64,000 nt of DNA from Terriglobus roseus. GTDB taxonomy: Bacteria; Acidobacteriota; Terriglobia; Terriglobales; Acidobacteriaceae. Position numbers and translations under genes: made by a program. Below, one piece after another: positions 9,033 to 18,104 of this stretch. The notes beneath the pieces are model-generated. The model had not been told where the DNA came from. It did no database searches and saw nothing but the letters and a program-made list of their open reading frames with translations. How positions within the stretch are numbered: position 1 is the first letter of the stretch; the number at the start of each line of letters is the position of its first letter. The stretch spans positions 310,001 through 374,000 of the forward strand of contig NZ_FNSD01000001.1 of NCBI RefSeq assembly GCF_900105625.1, read 5' to 3'.

Positions 9033-12000
9033 ATGCCCTTCTTCGGTGTTGATCGAGCCTGCCTACGAACCTGTTGTACTTTTTTCATCATCTGGCTGCT
9101 CTCCGGCTCGGTTTCCGCAGCAGCCGTTGGCCCGGCAGCAACCCCTGAGACGCCCTTGCAAGGGCTGCAGCATTCGCAGTGGACCAGCCGCGATGGCGCT
9201 CCTGCGAGCATCATGGCAATGGAGCAGACCTCCGACGGTGTGCTGTGGTTGGGATCACGACAGGGGCTCTACCTGTTTGATGGACTGCACTTCACGCGCG
9301 TGACGGTTGTAGACGAGAGCTCCTGGTCGCCCGCAGACATTTACGCGTTGAAGTCCATGCCGAACGGCGACATGTGGATCGGCCAGTTCTCAGGCGGAGC
9401 CATGTTGCTCCGCAACGGTAAGGTCACTCGGTTTCGCGAGGGATTGCCGAAGGCGGGGGTCACACAATTCTTCCTCGATCGCCACGGAAACTTCTGGGCG
9501 TCCACCACGCAGGGGCTCGCACGCTTCGATGGCAAGATGTTTCATCCGGCCGGATCAGACTTGGGCCTGCCTATCGGCACATCCGTCACGGCCGCACTCG
9601 ATGGCGCGGGAGACCTTGTCGTTCGAACCAATAACTTCGGTCTGTTCGCATGGAGTTCACGCAGCAAGCGCTTTGAGCCAGTCGCAGACGGACGACTCGG
9701 CTACATGCCACTTGCACTGGATGCGGGTGGCCGCCTCTGGGAGAGCACGAAGGATGGCCTGTTGCTGCTGGGCCCGGGAAACGTGCCGTCCGGCCCCCTT
9801 GTGCCATGGTCGTACTCCTTCTTCTCGCCGGACATTCGCTTCGATCACACGGGTGCGCTCTGGGTGACAGAACGCGGCTTTGGTGTACGCCGCGTGCTGC
9901 CGATGCTGAGAGGAGCACCTCTGAATGCTGCAGCCCGCATGCAGACCTTCCACGAGAAGGATGGCCTGACATCCGAGCAGACGATGTCGAACTTCGTAGA
10001 CAAGGACGGCGACATCTGGGTCGGCACCGAACGTGGACTGGACCGCTTTCATGCAGGCACTGTAGATCGAATTGATGGACCGATTGGTTCCGCCTACCTG
10101 GGCGTGCAGCCGGCCGGCGGCGGCTCCGCGTGGCTCGCTTCCTTCACAGGCGGTGCCTGGTTACGAGACGCCGCCGGCAAAATCACGCGCAGTTCTTCGC
10201 TACCAGCTGCTGTAACCCGAATCACTTCGCTCACTGCGGACGGCAAAGAGGGCCTGTGGATCGCATCCGACGCTGGCATCGGTCTGCTGACTGCCAGCAA
10301 ATGGACGGTGTTCCAGCTAGACCCGGTGATGGTCAAGCAGACCATTACCGCCATGGTTCCGGATGGAAGCGGTGGGTTTTGGGCCGCAGTCAACACAGTG
10401 GGGGCGATGCACTGGGACGGCCACGGCTGGTCCAGGCCTGAGGGCTTGTCTCACATGGCGATTACATCACTTGCTCACACCGGTCACAATCTCTACGTGG
10501 GCACACGGGACGGTGTCCTGCTGACCTATCAGGACGAGACACGAACCCAGGACAGGCAATCGCTCACTCTTGGTCCCGTGACGGTGATCACGCCCTCAGC
10601 CGAAGGTGTGTGGGTCGGTGGAGAAAAGGGCATCGGCTTGTGGAATGGCCAAGAGCTGCAGGTCGTCGCGACGCAGAGTGTGCCGCCGATCTATCGCATT
10701 TCGGGACTTCTCCTAGACGCGAATCGTGATCTTTGGCTGAATACTGCAGTGGGCGTCGCCCATCTGAGTCGCGGTGCCGTGCAGGCTGTACTCGACGGAA
10801 CTGCCATGACCGTTTCGGCGGAAGTCTACGACGCTTCCGATGGGGTCGAGGGATTGCCGTTGCGATCTTTTCTGACACCGACCGCAGCCGCACTCTCGTC
10901 GGGCGTCATGATCTTCACGACGCAACTAGGTGCATACGCCGTCGATCCCGCATCGCTAAGCATTCGCGCACCAGCACCGGCGCCCTACCTGACCAGCCTG
11001 CGTGCCGATGGTGAGGCGTTGGAGTTGCAGACGGAGTTGCGGCCGAAGATCCACACGTTAGAAGTCGATTACGGCGCCGCGGCCCTGCGGGACGTGCAAC
11101 GCCTGCGTTTCCGCTACCGTCTTCGCGGCTTCGATAAAACGTGGCAGGATGCCGGTAACCGGCGCGAGGCCGTCTTTACAGATCTTCCGCCGGGATCGTA
11201 CACCTTCGAAAGTGAAGCGTCCTACGACCAGAAGACCTGGAGCCCACCGTCTGCACCGCTGCCGGTGGTGATCCCACCCTCTGCGATGCAGCGGCGGTCG
11301 GTGCGTGCGGCGATTTTCGTTACTGCGCTTCTGCTCACATGGCTGCTGTTCCGCTGGCGAATCGCGCAGATCTACAAGGTGGCTCAGCTTCGCTTGCAGG
11401 AGCGTGTGCAGGAGCGCGAAAGAATCGCGCGGGATCTGCATGACACACTCCTGCAGGGTGTGCAGGGACTTATCCTGCGCTTCGGCGCCATCTCTCAAGG
11501 GCCGCAACTCGATGCCACGCTACGGCAGAAGATGCAGCAGGCCCTAACCCTCGCGGAGTCTGTTGCAACCGAAGGACGAGATCGCGTCCGAGATCTTCGC
11601 AGCACCAGCGCGGATCCGAACGAGTTGGAAGAGATTCTGGCGGAAGCAGGCACTTTGCTCGCGCTCTCTGGAACCGCCACCTTCGCGTGGAGCACTCGAG
11701 GACACAAGCTTCCGCTGCACCCGCTGATCCTGGATGAGGCTTTCTGCGTTGGGAGAGAGGCACTGCAGAACGCGTATCAGCATGCGGGAGCGACGAGGAT
11801 CTCCATCCTGCTGGAGTATTCCCCTGAACAACTGAAGTTGACCGTGAGTGATAACGGCAAAGGTCTGGGAGTTGCGGCTGAAGAGGCAAGCCGGCCCGGT
11901 CATTGGGGTATTGCCGGCATGCGCGAGAGAGCCACCCGTATCGGCGGTCAGCTTTCCATTCGCTCCGACCTCGGACGAGGCACGGACGTCAGCCTCTGCG

Positions 12001-12086
12001 TCCCGGGATCGATTGCTTATCCGAAGTCCACACCATCACGCTGGTGGGATATGTTCAGCACACTGAAGACCCAGGAGCTCCGTTGA
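9033..12086 (+). CDS. Propeller/Y_Y_Y sensor histidine kinase 3
   Basis: 1017 aa, third paralogue of the cluster. Signal peptide (CTFFIIWLLSGSVSAAAVG), propeller blades (DGVLWLGSRQGLYLFDG, DGDIWVGTERGLDRFH), Y_Y_Y domain (FRYRLRGFDKTWQDA), membrane helix (VRAAIFVTALLLTWLLF), HisKA_3 RERIARDLHDTLLQG with His803, and HATPase (REALQNAYQHA, SDNGKGLG). It lacks a receiver. Kinases 1-3 are clearly related but differ strongly in their propellers, which suggests three different periplasmic inputs into a common output. It ends just before a perfect palindromic terminator shared with the converging hydrolase gene. Confidence 0.93.
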   Translation: MPFFGVDRACLRTCCTFFIIWLLSGSVSAAAVGPAATPETPLQGLQHSQWTSRDGAPASIMAMEQTSDGVLWLGSRQGLYLFDGLHFTRVTVVDESSWSPADIYALKSMPNGDMWIGQFSGGAMLLRNGKVTRFREGLPKAGVTQFFLDRHGNFWASTTQGLARFDGKMFHPAGSDLGLPIGTSVTAALDGAGDLVVRTNNFGLFAWSSRSKRFEPVADGRLGYMPLALDAGGRLWESTKDGLLLLGPGNVPSGPLVPWSYSFFSPDIRFDHTGALWVTERGFGVRRVLPMLRGAPLNAAARMQTFHEKDGLTSEQTMSNFVDKDGDIWVGTERGLDRFHAGTVDRIDGPIGSAYLGVQPAGGGSAWLASFTGGAWLRDAAGKITRSSSLPAAVTRITSLTADGKEGLWIASDAGIGLLTASKWTVFQLDPVMVKQTITAMVPDGSGGFWAAVNTVGAMHWDGHGWSRPEGLSHMAITSLAHTGHNLYVGTRDGVLLTYQDETRTQDRQSLTLGPVTVITPSAEGVWVGGEKGIGLWNGQELQVVATQSVPPIYRISGLLLDANRDLWLNTAVGVAHLSRGAVQAVLDGTAMTVSAEVYDASDGVEGLPLRSFLTPTAAALSSGVMIFTTQLGAYAVDPASLSIRAPAPAPYLTSLRADGEALELQTELRPKIHTLEVDYGAAALRDVQRLRFRYRLRGFDKTWQDAGNRREAVFTDLPPGSYTFESEASYDQKTWSPPSAPLPVVIPPSAMQRRSVRAAIFVTALLLTWLLFRWRIAQIYKVAQLRLQERVQERERIARDLHDTLLQGVQGLILRFGAISQGPQLDATLRQKMQQALTLAESVATEGRDRVRDLRSTSADPNELEEILAEAGTLLALSGTATFAWSTRGHKLPLHPLILDEAFCVGREALQNAYQHAGATRISILLEYSPEQLKLTVSDNGKGLGVAAEEASRPGHWGIAGMRERATRIGGQLSIRSDLGRGTDVSLCVPGSIAYPKSTPSRWWDMFSTLKTQELR

Positions 12087-12095
12087 TCGTGAGGC

Positions 12096-12149
12096 AAATT
12101 GCAACACAGAACAGCGCAGCCATGGCTGCGCTGTTCTGTGTTGCAATTT
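12096..12149. terminator. Perfect 54-bp palindrome, bidirectional terminator
   Basis: Two 27-base arms centred on CCATGG at 12120-12125 are perfectly complementary with no spacer; the 3' side runs into TTTT on the plus strand and the mirror AAA serves the minus strand. It sits between convergent stops (kinase 3 and hydrolase), so bidirectional termination is the simple reading. Its length and perfection are unusual. Confidence 0.85.
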
Positions 12150-12157
12150 TCGATTGC

Positions 12158-12979
12158 TTAGCTCTGTATGAACGCCAGCAGATCCTTGTTGATGGTCTCC
12201 GCCTCGCTGACCGGCATGCCATGAGGAAATCCCTTGTAGACCTTTAACTGAGCGCCCTTCACGAGCTTTGCAGTCAACTCACCCGAAGCTGCGAAGGGAA
12301 CAATCTGGTCATCATCGCCCTGCATCACGAGCGTGGGGATATCCATCTTTGCCAGATCGGCGTGGAAGTCCGTCTCAGAGAACTGCTTGACGGTGTCGTA
12401 CTGGCTCTTGACGCTGCCCATCATGCCCTGCATCCAGAAGCTCTGGCGAATGCCGATCGAATCCTTCGCACCGGGGCGGTTGTAACCGAAAAAGGGTCCT
12501 GTAAGGTCGAGATAGAACTGGGAGCGATTGCCGGCAACGCCGCTGCGGATCCCGTCCAGCGCTTCGATCGGTGTGCCGTACGGATTGGATTCTGACTTCA
12601 GCATGATGGGAGGTACCGCGCTGACGAGCACAGCCTTCGCGACACGCTTTGAACCGTGGCGGCCGATGTAACGCGCAACCTCGCCGCCGCCGGTGGAGTG
12701 GCCAACCATGATCATGTCCCTTAGGTCCAGGTGCTCGATGAGTTCTGCAAGATCGTCGGCATACACGTCCATAGTGTTGCCATCCCACGTCTGCTCAGAA
12801 CGGCCATTTCCACGACGGTCATGCGCGATGACGCGGTAGCCGCGTTCGCCGAAGTACAACATCTGCGCGTCCCACGCGTCGGCCGACAGAGGCCAGCCGT
12901 GTGAAAAAACGATGGGCTGCCCTTCGCCCCAATCCTTGAAATACAACGAAACGCCGCTCTTCGTGACAAACGTGCTCAT
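12158..12979 (-). CDS. Alpha/beta hydrolase, non-haem chloroperoxidase/arylesterase type
   Basis: 273 aa serine hydrolase of the cofactor-free haloperoxidase/esterase family. Seen: [16 protein letters not shown] oxyanion region, nucleophile elbow GHSTGGGE, acid in GDDDQIVP and catalytic His in GFPHGMP near the end. No signal peptide. The ATG at 12979 has AAAGGAG six bases upstream; an upstream in-frame ATG at 13021 lacks one. A copy of the 7-2-7 motif lies 89 bases upstream, so it may belong to the regulon of the NarL-type protein encoded next to it. The natural substrate is unknown; chloroperoxidase activity in this family is usually a side reaction. Confidence 0.88.
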   Translation of the reverse strand: MSTFVTKSGVSLYFKDWGEGQPIVFSHGWPLSADAWDAQMLYFGERGYRVIAHDRRGNGRSEQTWDGNTMDVYADDLAELIEHLDLRDMIMVGHSTGGGEVARYIGRHGSKRVAKAVLVSAVPPIMLKSESNPYGTPIEALDGIRSGVAGNRSQFYLDLTGPFFGYNRPGAKDSIGIRQSFWMQGMMGSVKSQYDTVKQFSETDFHADLAKMDIPTLVMQGDDDQIVPFAASGELTAKLVKGAQLKVYKGFPHGMPVSEAETINKDLLAFIQS

Positions 12980-13067
12980 ATCCGCTCCTTTGATCTGGTG
13001 TTTTACAACCACCATGATCATGAGCCGTCGGAGAAGATGACCCCAGCCTCTTCAGGTGAGTCGGATA

Positions 13068-13083
13068 CACCCTCATTCGAGTG
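13068..13083 (-). promoter_or_regulatory. 7-2-7 motif copy C upstream of the alpha/beta hydrolase
   Basis: On the minus strand CACTCGA-AT-GAGGGTG, sharing the CGAATGAGGG core exactly with the 21251 site. The element is itself nearly palindromic (CTCAnTCGAnTGAG). It lies between the regulator gene and the hydrolase gene. Confidence 0.5.
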
Positions 13084-13114
13084 AGGCGGGACTTCTCTGC
13101 CCCATGCCTCTCGA

Positions 13115-13747
13115 CTAATGGAGATCTAGAAAGCCCCGGCGCATCGCAATGGTCACTGCATGTGTGCGATCGTTCGCGCCAAGTTTGGCCAGGATGCTCT
13201 TCATATGCGCCTTCACAGTGTCTTCGGTGATGGCGAGCTTGTCGGCCACAGCTTTGTTGGCATTGCCGGCGGCGACGTGCAATAGAACTTCAATCTCGCG
13301 AGCGGTCAGTGCATCGTCTGCGGCATGCTCCGCCATCTCCGCCGCGACCTCGGCCGGTACCCGCCGGTGCCCAGCGTGGACCGCACGGATGGTATCGAGC
13401 ATGTACATCCGCAGCATGCTTTTCAGGAGGTATCCCGACGCCCCGGCCTTCATCGCCCGCAGCGCCTGCACATCACCCTTGTAAGTCGTCAGGACAATCA
13501 TGCGTGCATTCGGCGAACGGTCACGAATGATCGCCATTGCTTCCAGTCCATTAATGTCCGGCAGACGAAGATCCATAAGAGTCACATCGGGCTTGTGAAT
13601 CTGAAAGAGCTCGACCGCCTCACGTCCCGTGGACGCTTCCGCAACCAGAATCATGTCGGGCTGCGTGGACAACATGGCGCGAACCCCCTGACGGAAGACT
13701 GGATGGTCATCCACTGCCATAACCCGGATTGGTTTCTTTTCCGTCAT
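13115..13747 (-). CDS. NarL/LuxR-family response regulator A
   Basis: 210 aa DNA-binding response regulator. Receiver domain 8-122: acidic pair in MAVDDHP, phospho-acceptor Asp59 in VTLMDLRLPD, Thr in VLTTYKG, Lys in YLLKS. C-terminal LuxR-type HTH (LTAREIEVLLHVAAGNANKAVADKLAITEDTVKAH in the family pattern). ATG at 13747 is preferred because AGGA is six bases upstream; the ATG two codons earlier touches it. Strongly similar along its whole length to the regulator at 20610, including the recognition helix, so both should bind the same site. Partners are probably the three receiver-less kinases at 2.6-12 kb. Confidence 0.92.
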   Translation of the reverse strand: MTEKKPIRVMAVDDHPVFRQGVRAMLSTQPDMILVAEASTGREAVELFQIHKPDVTLMDLRLPDINGLEAMAIIRDRSPNARMIVLTTYKGDVQALRAMKAGASGYLLKSMLRMYMLDTIRAVHAGHRRVPAEVAAEMAEHAADDALTAREIEVLLHVAAGNANKAVADKLAITEDTVKAHMKSILAKLGANDRTHAVTIAMRRGFLDLH

Positions 13748-13846
13748 CTTCATTCCTCATCACGTTTCTCGACACTTGAATCGTCAGGATAACGCTCGCT
13801 TTCGTCCGTTCAACCTTCGATCGTCTTCGACCACTCCAGGGCAAGG

Positions 13847-14233
13847 TCACGACACATGTAGTCCCAACCGCGGTTCGGTGCTTAGAGAAAGGCGGACCTG
13901 TTGCAGCAATCGGGCAGGGTGAAGCGGCTTACGCAAAAGTGTGCAGCGCGAATCGCGCTTCTGGAGCATCTGCCACTCCCGGTCGCACTCCTGAAGATCC
14001 GAAGAGAACAGGATCACGCTGCAGTCGATGCGACTATGAGCCTCCATCGCCAGGTCGATGCCGGACATACGGCCCATGCGGAAATCTGTAAGGAGCAGGC
14101 GTGGCGACTTTCCGATGCTGGCCAGAGCGTGCTCTGCGGAGAAGAAAGTCTCCGCACTGTAGCCATGGTTACGCAGGATAATCGCGAGTGTTTCTGCAAT
14201 GATGCGTTCGTCATCGACGACAAAGATATCCAT
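13847..14233 (-). CDS. Receiver-only response regulator
   Basis: 128 aa single receiver domain with no output domain. Seen: VVDDER acidic pair, Asp50 in LLLTDFRMG, Ser pair in ILFSSDL and Lys in LLRKPLHP. ATG at 14233 has GGAG five bases upstream; a longer frame reaching 14443 would overlap the FAD monooxygenase and encodes nothing like a domain, so it is rejected. It follows the monooxygenase in the same direction, 148 bases away. It may act as a phosphate sink or relay for the local kinases, or through protein contact; this is inference. Confidence 0.8.
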   Translation of the reverse strand: MDIFVVDDERIIAETLAIILRNHGYSAETFFSAEHALASIGKSPRLLLTDFRMGRMSGIDLAMEAHSRIDCSVILFSSDLQECDREWQMLQKRDSRCTLLRKPLHPARLLQQVRLSLSTEPRLGLHVS

Positions 14234-14381
14234 GCCAGCTCCAGTGGGAAGGTCTGCTCCCATCATGGCGGCTGGGTATTCCTTGCGCAGCCCCCGTAAG
14301 AGCGCAACCAACCCTGCTCTTTCGAGGTACGTCGAGACCACCGTATAGCGCAAACCGATACAGGCCAGCGCGACCTTGCAC

Positions 14382-15506
14382 TTACTCGCTTGCTGCAAAG
14401 CTTCGTCCAAGGCGTTGTCCATACGCGGCGATCGCAGTGCCAACAGGGTGGCGCTGCAGGTTGTAAAGGTTCAACGCCTCTTCGACAGTCTCGCTTTGTT
14501 CCAGCGCATCGCGCAGAGCCATTGCGTCGCCCGCAGCTTTGGATACTCCCATGGCGGTGTGAGGTCGAACAACGAAGGCCGCATCCCCTAGAAGAGCGAC
14601 CCGTCCGCGATTCATTTGCGGAGCTCCGTAATCGAAGATCGCCTGTAGAAAGGGACGTGGCTCGCTGCGTACTAGTTCAGCAAGAACAGGCGGCAGCAAC
14701 GATTGGGCTGCGTCTGCGAGCTCCCGCACGGTGGCATTCGATAACCCGCCGGGTGGCGCGGAGTACAGCCGGTCGTCCCCTGCCTCGGTTTGCAGCGCCG
14801 CCTGCAATTGTTCGCTGTCTAGAGCACGATACCAAACCCAGTTGTACCGCCTGCGTCCGGGCGCGATACTGCCATCCGGGCCTGCGACAAGATAGCCCAG
14901 ATATTGCGACCGAAAGGCATTGAGGAAGGCGAAACGTTCTGAGAGCAGGTCGGCCGCAGCCTTCGAGAGTCGTGTCTCGGGCGACAACCCACGGAACGCT
15001 GCATAACCGGCATAACGAAGTTCCGTTCCTGGAGCAACCATCTGCCGGACAACGGAGCCAATACCATCAGCGCCAATCACAACATCTGCAGTCCTTTGTG
15101 CACCGTCCTCGAAACGAACGGTAGCCTCGGAGGCGCTCGATGCAACGTGCACAATGACTTTCCCCGAGTGATACTCTGCGTCGGCTACGAGACTTCGGAA
15201 GGCCGAGAACAACAGGTCCCAGGACATCTGCGATTGGGGCGACGGGATTGTCTCGCTGATCGCCCCAGATCGATCAAGAAAGATACGCTCGTGCGCGATG
15301 ACTCCGGAACTCAGGACATCGCGCCGACCTACCTCTTCAAGGATCGCCGCAACTTCGCTCTGCGGCACAAGCCCTGCACCCTTGCCGGCCAAGCCGGAAA
15401 CTGACCGCTCATAGAGGACAACATCCCACCCGGCCCGCTGAAGCAGCACGCCCGCAAACAGCCCGCCCACCGAGCCGCCCGCGAGGATCGCCTTACCGGG
15501 CTTCAA
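14382..15506 (-). CDS. FAD-dependent aromatic monooxygenase
   Basis: 374 aa group A flavoprotein hydroxylase. Seen: FAD-binding AILAGGSVGGLFAGVLLQRAG at the N terminus with the trailing Glu in LYER, the middle DG motif GADGIGSVVRQ, and the GD motif LLGDAAFVVRPHTAMG. These place it with para-hydroxybenzoate hydroxylase-fold enzymes; overall it recalls hydroxypyridine or salicylate-type monooxygenases, but the substrate cannot be read from sequence. Starts with TTG overlapping the TGA of the amidohydrolase (TTGA), so the two are translationally coupled. Part of the Mo-hydroxylase operon. Confidence 0.88.
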   Translation of the reverse strand: MKPGKAILAGGSVGGLFAGVLLQRAGWDVVLYERSVSGLAGKGAGLVPQSEVAAILEEVGRRDVLSSGVIAHERIFLDRSGAISETIPSPQSQMSWDLLFSAFRSLVADAEYHSGKVIVHVASSASEATVRFEDGAQRTADVVIGADGIGSVVRQMVAPGTELRYAGYAAFRGLSPETRLSKAAADLLSERFAFLNAFRSQYLGYLVAGPDGSIAPGRRRYNWVWYRALDSEQLQAALQTEAGDDRLYSAPPGGLSNATVRELADAAQSLLPPVLAELVRSEPRPFLQAIFDYGAPQMNRGRVALLGDAAFVVRPHTAMGVSKAAGDAMALRDALEQSETVEEALNLYNLQRHPVGTAIAAYGQRLGRSFAASE

Positions 15507-16531
15507 CGCGACACCAGCTCAGACGGCAGCTTCAATATTCGTTCCGCGTTGCCGGACGCGATCTTTCGCAGGTCATCGGGAGTGATCTCCAGATGCTCAA
15601 GAAAATGAGCGCCTGCGACGTTTGATCGATACGGATAGTCGACGGAATACAGCAACCGATCTGCGCCGACCAGTTCCCTCGCACAACGAAAAGGAGCTTG
15701 AGTGAAGTAGCCACTTGTCGTCACCGAAAAGTGATCGAGGAAGTACTCGGAGACACTGCGTCGCAGATGAGTCACCGACGTCGGAAGTCCATCCTGCGCC
15801 CGCATCAGCGAATAAGGTAGATGCTCGCCCATGTGGCCGATGATGATCTTCAACCTCGGAAAACGGTCGAAGGTACCAGCGAGGATCAGCCGCAGACAAT
15901 GCATGCCGAGTTCCGCATGCCACCCCCAAGCCGCAGTCGAGAGGAAGTAAGCGCTCGCCTCCGGCAGGCCACGGAAGTACAAGTCCTGGATCGCCAAGGA
16001 GGGCGCGGTCGGGTGAATATAGAGTGGCACATCAAGCGCTTCGGCCGCTTCGAAGAGCGGCGCAAATCGTGGTGCGTCCAGAAAGTCACCGCCCTCTGTG
16101 CCGTTGAGAAAGCCGCCAACGCAGCCCAGCCGCTCCACGCCGCGTTCGAGTTCTTTTGCTGCCGCGGCAGGATCTTTCAGCGACAGGCTGGCGAACATGC
16201 GCAGACGCTTCGGGTGCCTCTGGGTCGCTGCATAAGCTTCGTTATTCGCATCGTGAACGAGGCTGGTGGCGTCCGCCGACGTAAGCTGCTCCTGGCCTGT
16301 TGCAGCAAGTGAAAGTACCTGAAGATCCACGCCGCCTTCGTCCATCGCAGCGAGGCGTCGCTCATCAAGATCAAGCAGCTTCTCCTCCAGCGCAGCGGAG
16401 GTTCCCAGAGCCGGTGTGAACGGAGCTGTCGCTCGCAGAAAGTCAGGTGTCGTAAAGTGCTCTTCGAGAGTGATTACCCGGTACAAGGTCGGATCCCCGA
16501 TGCCGGACACTGGCTGCTGCTGAATCGCCAT
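15503..16531 (-). CDS. Amidohydrolase-2 family (de)carboxylase, gamma-resorcylate decarboxylase-like
   Basis: 342 aa TIM-barrel metal enzyme of the ACMSD/amidohydrolase-2 family. Seen: ITLEEHF near the N terminus (metal-ligand Glu and His), DERRLAAMDEGGVDLQVLS, VPLYIHP, IIGHMGEHLPY and LLYSVDYPY (catalytic Asp). The block order and spacing match nonoxidative 2,6-dihydroxybenzoate (resorcylate) decarboxylases, which remove CO2 from hydroxylated aromatic acids. It lies eight bases after the Mo-hydroxylase FAD subunit gene and overlaps the monooxygenase gene, so decarboxylation between two ring hydroxylations is a reasonable model. A hydrolytic role is possible too. Confidence 0.85.
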   Translation of the reverse strand: MAIQQQPVSGIGDPTLYRVITLEEHFTTPDFLRATAPFTPALGTSAALEEKLLDLDERRLAAMDEGGVDLQVLSLAATGQEQLTSADATSLVHDANNEAYAATQRHPKRLRMFASLSLKDPAAAAKELERGVERLGCVGGFLNGTEGGDFLDAPRFAPLFEAAEALDVPLYIHPTAPSLAIQDLYFRGLPEASAYFLSTAAWGWHAELGMHCLRLILAGTFDRFPRLKIIIGHMGEHLPYSLMRAQDGLPTSVTHLRRSVSEYFLDHFSVTTSGYFTQAPFRCARELVGADRLLYSVDYPYRSNVAGAHFLEHLEITPDDLRKIASGNAERILKLPSELVSR

Positions 16532-16539
16532 GGTTCTCC

Positions 16540-17538
16540 TTACCGCGTCTGTGGTCCGCTGCTGGCGAGACGCAGCGTGCGGACCACGCTGTGCTTCCCA
16601 AGGTCAATCTTGAAATTGTTTTGGCTGAGCGGCACGGCGCCTTGAAGCGCGAGCTCCGCTGCTTCGTGGAAGGCCTCATCGTTCGCGGGCTTGCCCAGAA
16701 GGCTCAACTCCGCCTCACGCACTCGCCACGGCATGGGTGCGACACCGCCAAGAGCAAGCGCAGCGCGACGGATGGTTCCGTCTTCGCCCCGCTCGAGGCC
16801 AGCCGCTACGGAGACAAGCGCGAAGGCGTAGCTGTGACGATCCCGCACCTTCAAGTACCAGGAGTTGTTGCGCAACCGGGATGGTGGCAACTCGATGCCA
16901 AGGATGAGTTCATGCGGGTGCAGCGCGTTATCGAACTGCGGCGTATCGCCCGGAAGGCGAAAGAACTCCTGCAGCGGAATGTACCGCTTCCCATCGGGAC
17001 CCTGCACATGTACCACGGCATCCAGGATGGCGAGGGCGACGGCCATATCGGACGGATGGATCGCAACACACTGCTCGCTCGCTCCGAAGAGTGCATGTTC
17101 GCGATTGAAGCCATCTTTCGCGGCGCAACCGCTGCCAGGTATGCGCTTGTTGCAGGCTTGGAAGCCGGTCTCCATGAAGTACGGGCAGCGAGTGCGCTGC
17201 AACAGGTTGCCACCCGCAGTGGCCATGTTGCGCAGCTGCGTTGTGGCACCACTCAGGATGGCCTGGGAGACGACTGGGTATTGCGAACGAATGAGATGGT
17301 GGTTGGCGATTGCGCTGTTGCTGATGCCGGCCTCTACGAACACACCGCCCTGCGGCGTGGCTACAATCTTCGAAAGGCCGAGCCGGCGAAGGTCGACCAA
17401 CGCTGGCGGTTGCTCGACCGTTCCCTTCATCAGATCGACAAGATTGGTGCCGCCAGCAAGATACTTCCCACCGGTTGCGACAACCTTCCGGATCGCGTCT
17501 TCAACAGATGTCGCATGGTGAAACTGAAAGGTGTTCAT
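16540..17538 (-). CDS. Molybdenum hydroxylase FAD/[4Fe-4S] subunit (PaoB/YagS-like)
   Basis: 332 aa medium subunit carrying FAD and passing electrons from the Fe-S subunit. Seen: N-terminal FAD-binding GGKYLAGGTNLVDLMKG and ATAGGNLLQRTRCPYF; four cysteines between RTRCPYF, QACNKR, GSGCAAKDG and SEQCVAIHPSD match the extra [4Fe-4S] loop of PaoB and 4-hydroxybenzoyl-CoA reductase type subunits. ATG at 17538 with GGGGAG upstream overlaps the stop of the 2Fe-2S gene by four bases; the frame upstream of this ATG lies within that gene. Confidence 0.92.
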   Translation of the reverse strand: MNTFQFHHATSVEDAIRKVVATGGKYLAGGTNLVDLMKGTVEQPPALVDLRRLGLSKIVATPQGGVFVEAGISNSAIANHHLIRSQYPVVSQAILSGATTQLRNMATAGGNLLQRTRCPYFMETGFQACNKRIPGSGCAAKDGFNREHALFGASEQCVAIHPSDMAVALAILDAVVHVQGPDGKRYIPLQEFFRLPGDTPQFDNALHPHELILGIELPPSRLRNNSWYLKVRDRHSYAFALVSVAAGLERGEDGTIRRAALALGGVAPMPWRVREAELSLLGKPANDEAFHEAAELALQGAVPLSQNNFKIDLGKHSVVRTLRLASSGPQTR

Positions 17539-18104
17539 CGTCTTGCTCCCCGCTCGACCGCTTGAATCGCGGCGACGATGTTGGCATAGGCACCACATCG
17601 GCAAATATTTCCCGCCATGCGTTCACGCGCTTCCTGATCGCTCAACCCCATGCGCCCGGTGGTCACTTGGTCGCGCGTGCCCTCGAACGACACCATGCTC
17701 AGGTCACCGCGCGCATGCTCGTGCAACATGGCGTGCGCGGAAGAAATTTGTCCCGGCGTGCAATAACCGCACTGAAAACCATCGTGGTCCAGAAACGCCT
17801 GCTGCAGGTCACCTAAGGTTCCATCGTGCGCGAGACCTTCCACGGTGAGCACTTCACAGCCATCGATGGAGGCTGCAAGCGTCAGGCAACTGACAACGCG
17901 TTCCCCATCGACAGAGAGTGTGCAGGCTCCGCACAATCCGTGATCGCATCCCTTCTTGGTTCCAGTAAGGCGCAGACGCTCGCGCAGAAGATCGAGCAGC
18001 GTGGTCCTGGGGTCGATCGTGAGGGTGACGAGTTCCCCGTTGATACGAAGGCGCGTCTCAATCTCACGCAGACGAGTGCTTCCGCGCAGTTCAGTGTTGT
18101 TCAT
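17535..18104 (-). CDS. Molybdenum hydroxylase 2Fe-2S subunit (PaoA/YagT-like)
   Basis: 189 aa small subunit with two [2Fe-2S] clusters. Seen: plant-ferredoxin-type ligands in KKGCDHGLCGACTL followed by the single Cys in VVSCLTL, and the second cluster in FQCGYCTPGQ and NICRCGAY. Unlike E. coli PaoA it has no twin-arginine leader (starts MNNTELRGSTRLREIE), so the complex is probably cytoplasmic. It overlaps its neighbours by four bases on both sides. Confidence 0.94.
   Translation of the reverse strand: MNNTELRGSTRLREIETRLRINGELVTLTIDPRTTLLDLLRERLRLTGTKKGCDHGLCGACTLSVDGERVVSCLTLAASIDGCEVLTVEGLAHDGTLGDLQQAFLDHDGFQCGYCTPGQISSAHAMLHEHARGDLSMVSFEGTRDQVTTGRMGLSDQEARERMAGNICRCGAYANIVAAIQAVERGARR

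Noticed and set aside
14234-14443. 70-residue N-terminal extension of the receiver-only protein
   Set aside because: Overlaps the FAD monooxygenase and has no domain; the ATG at 14233 has its own RBS and starts the receiver fold at once.
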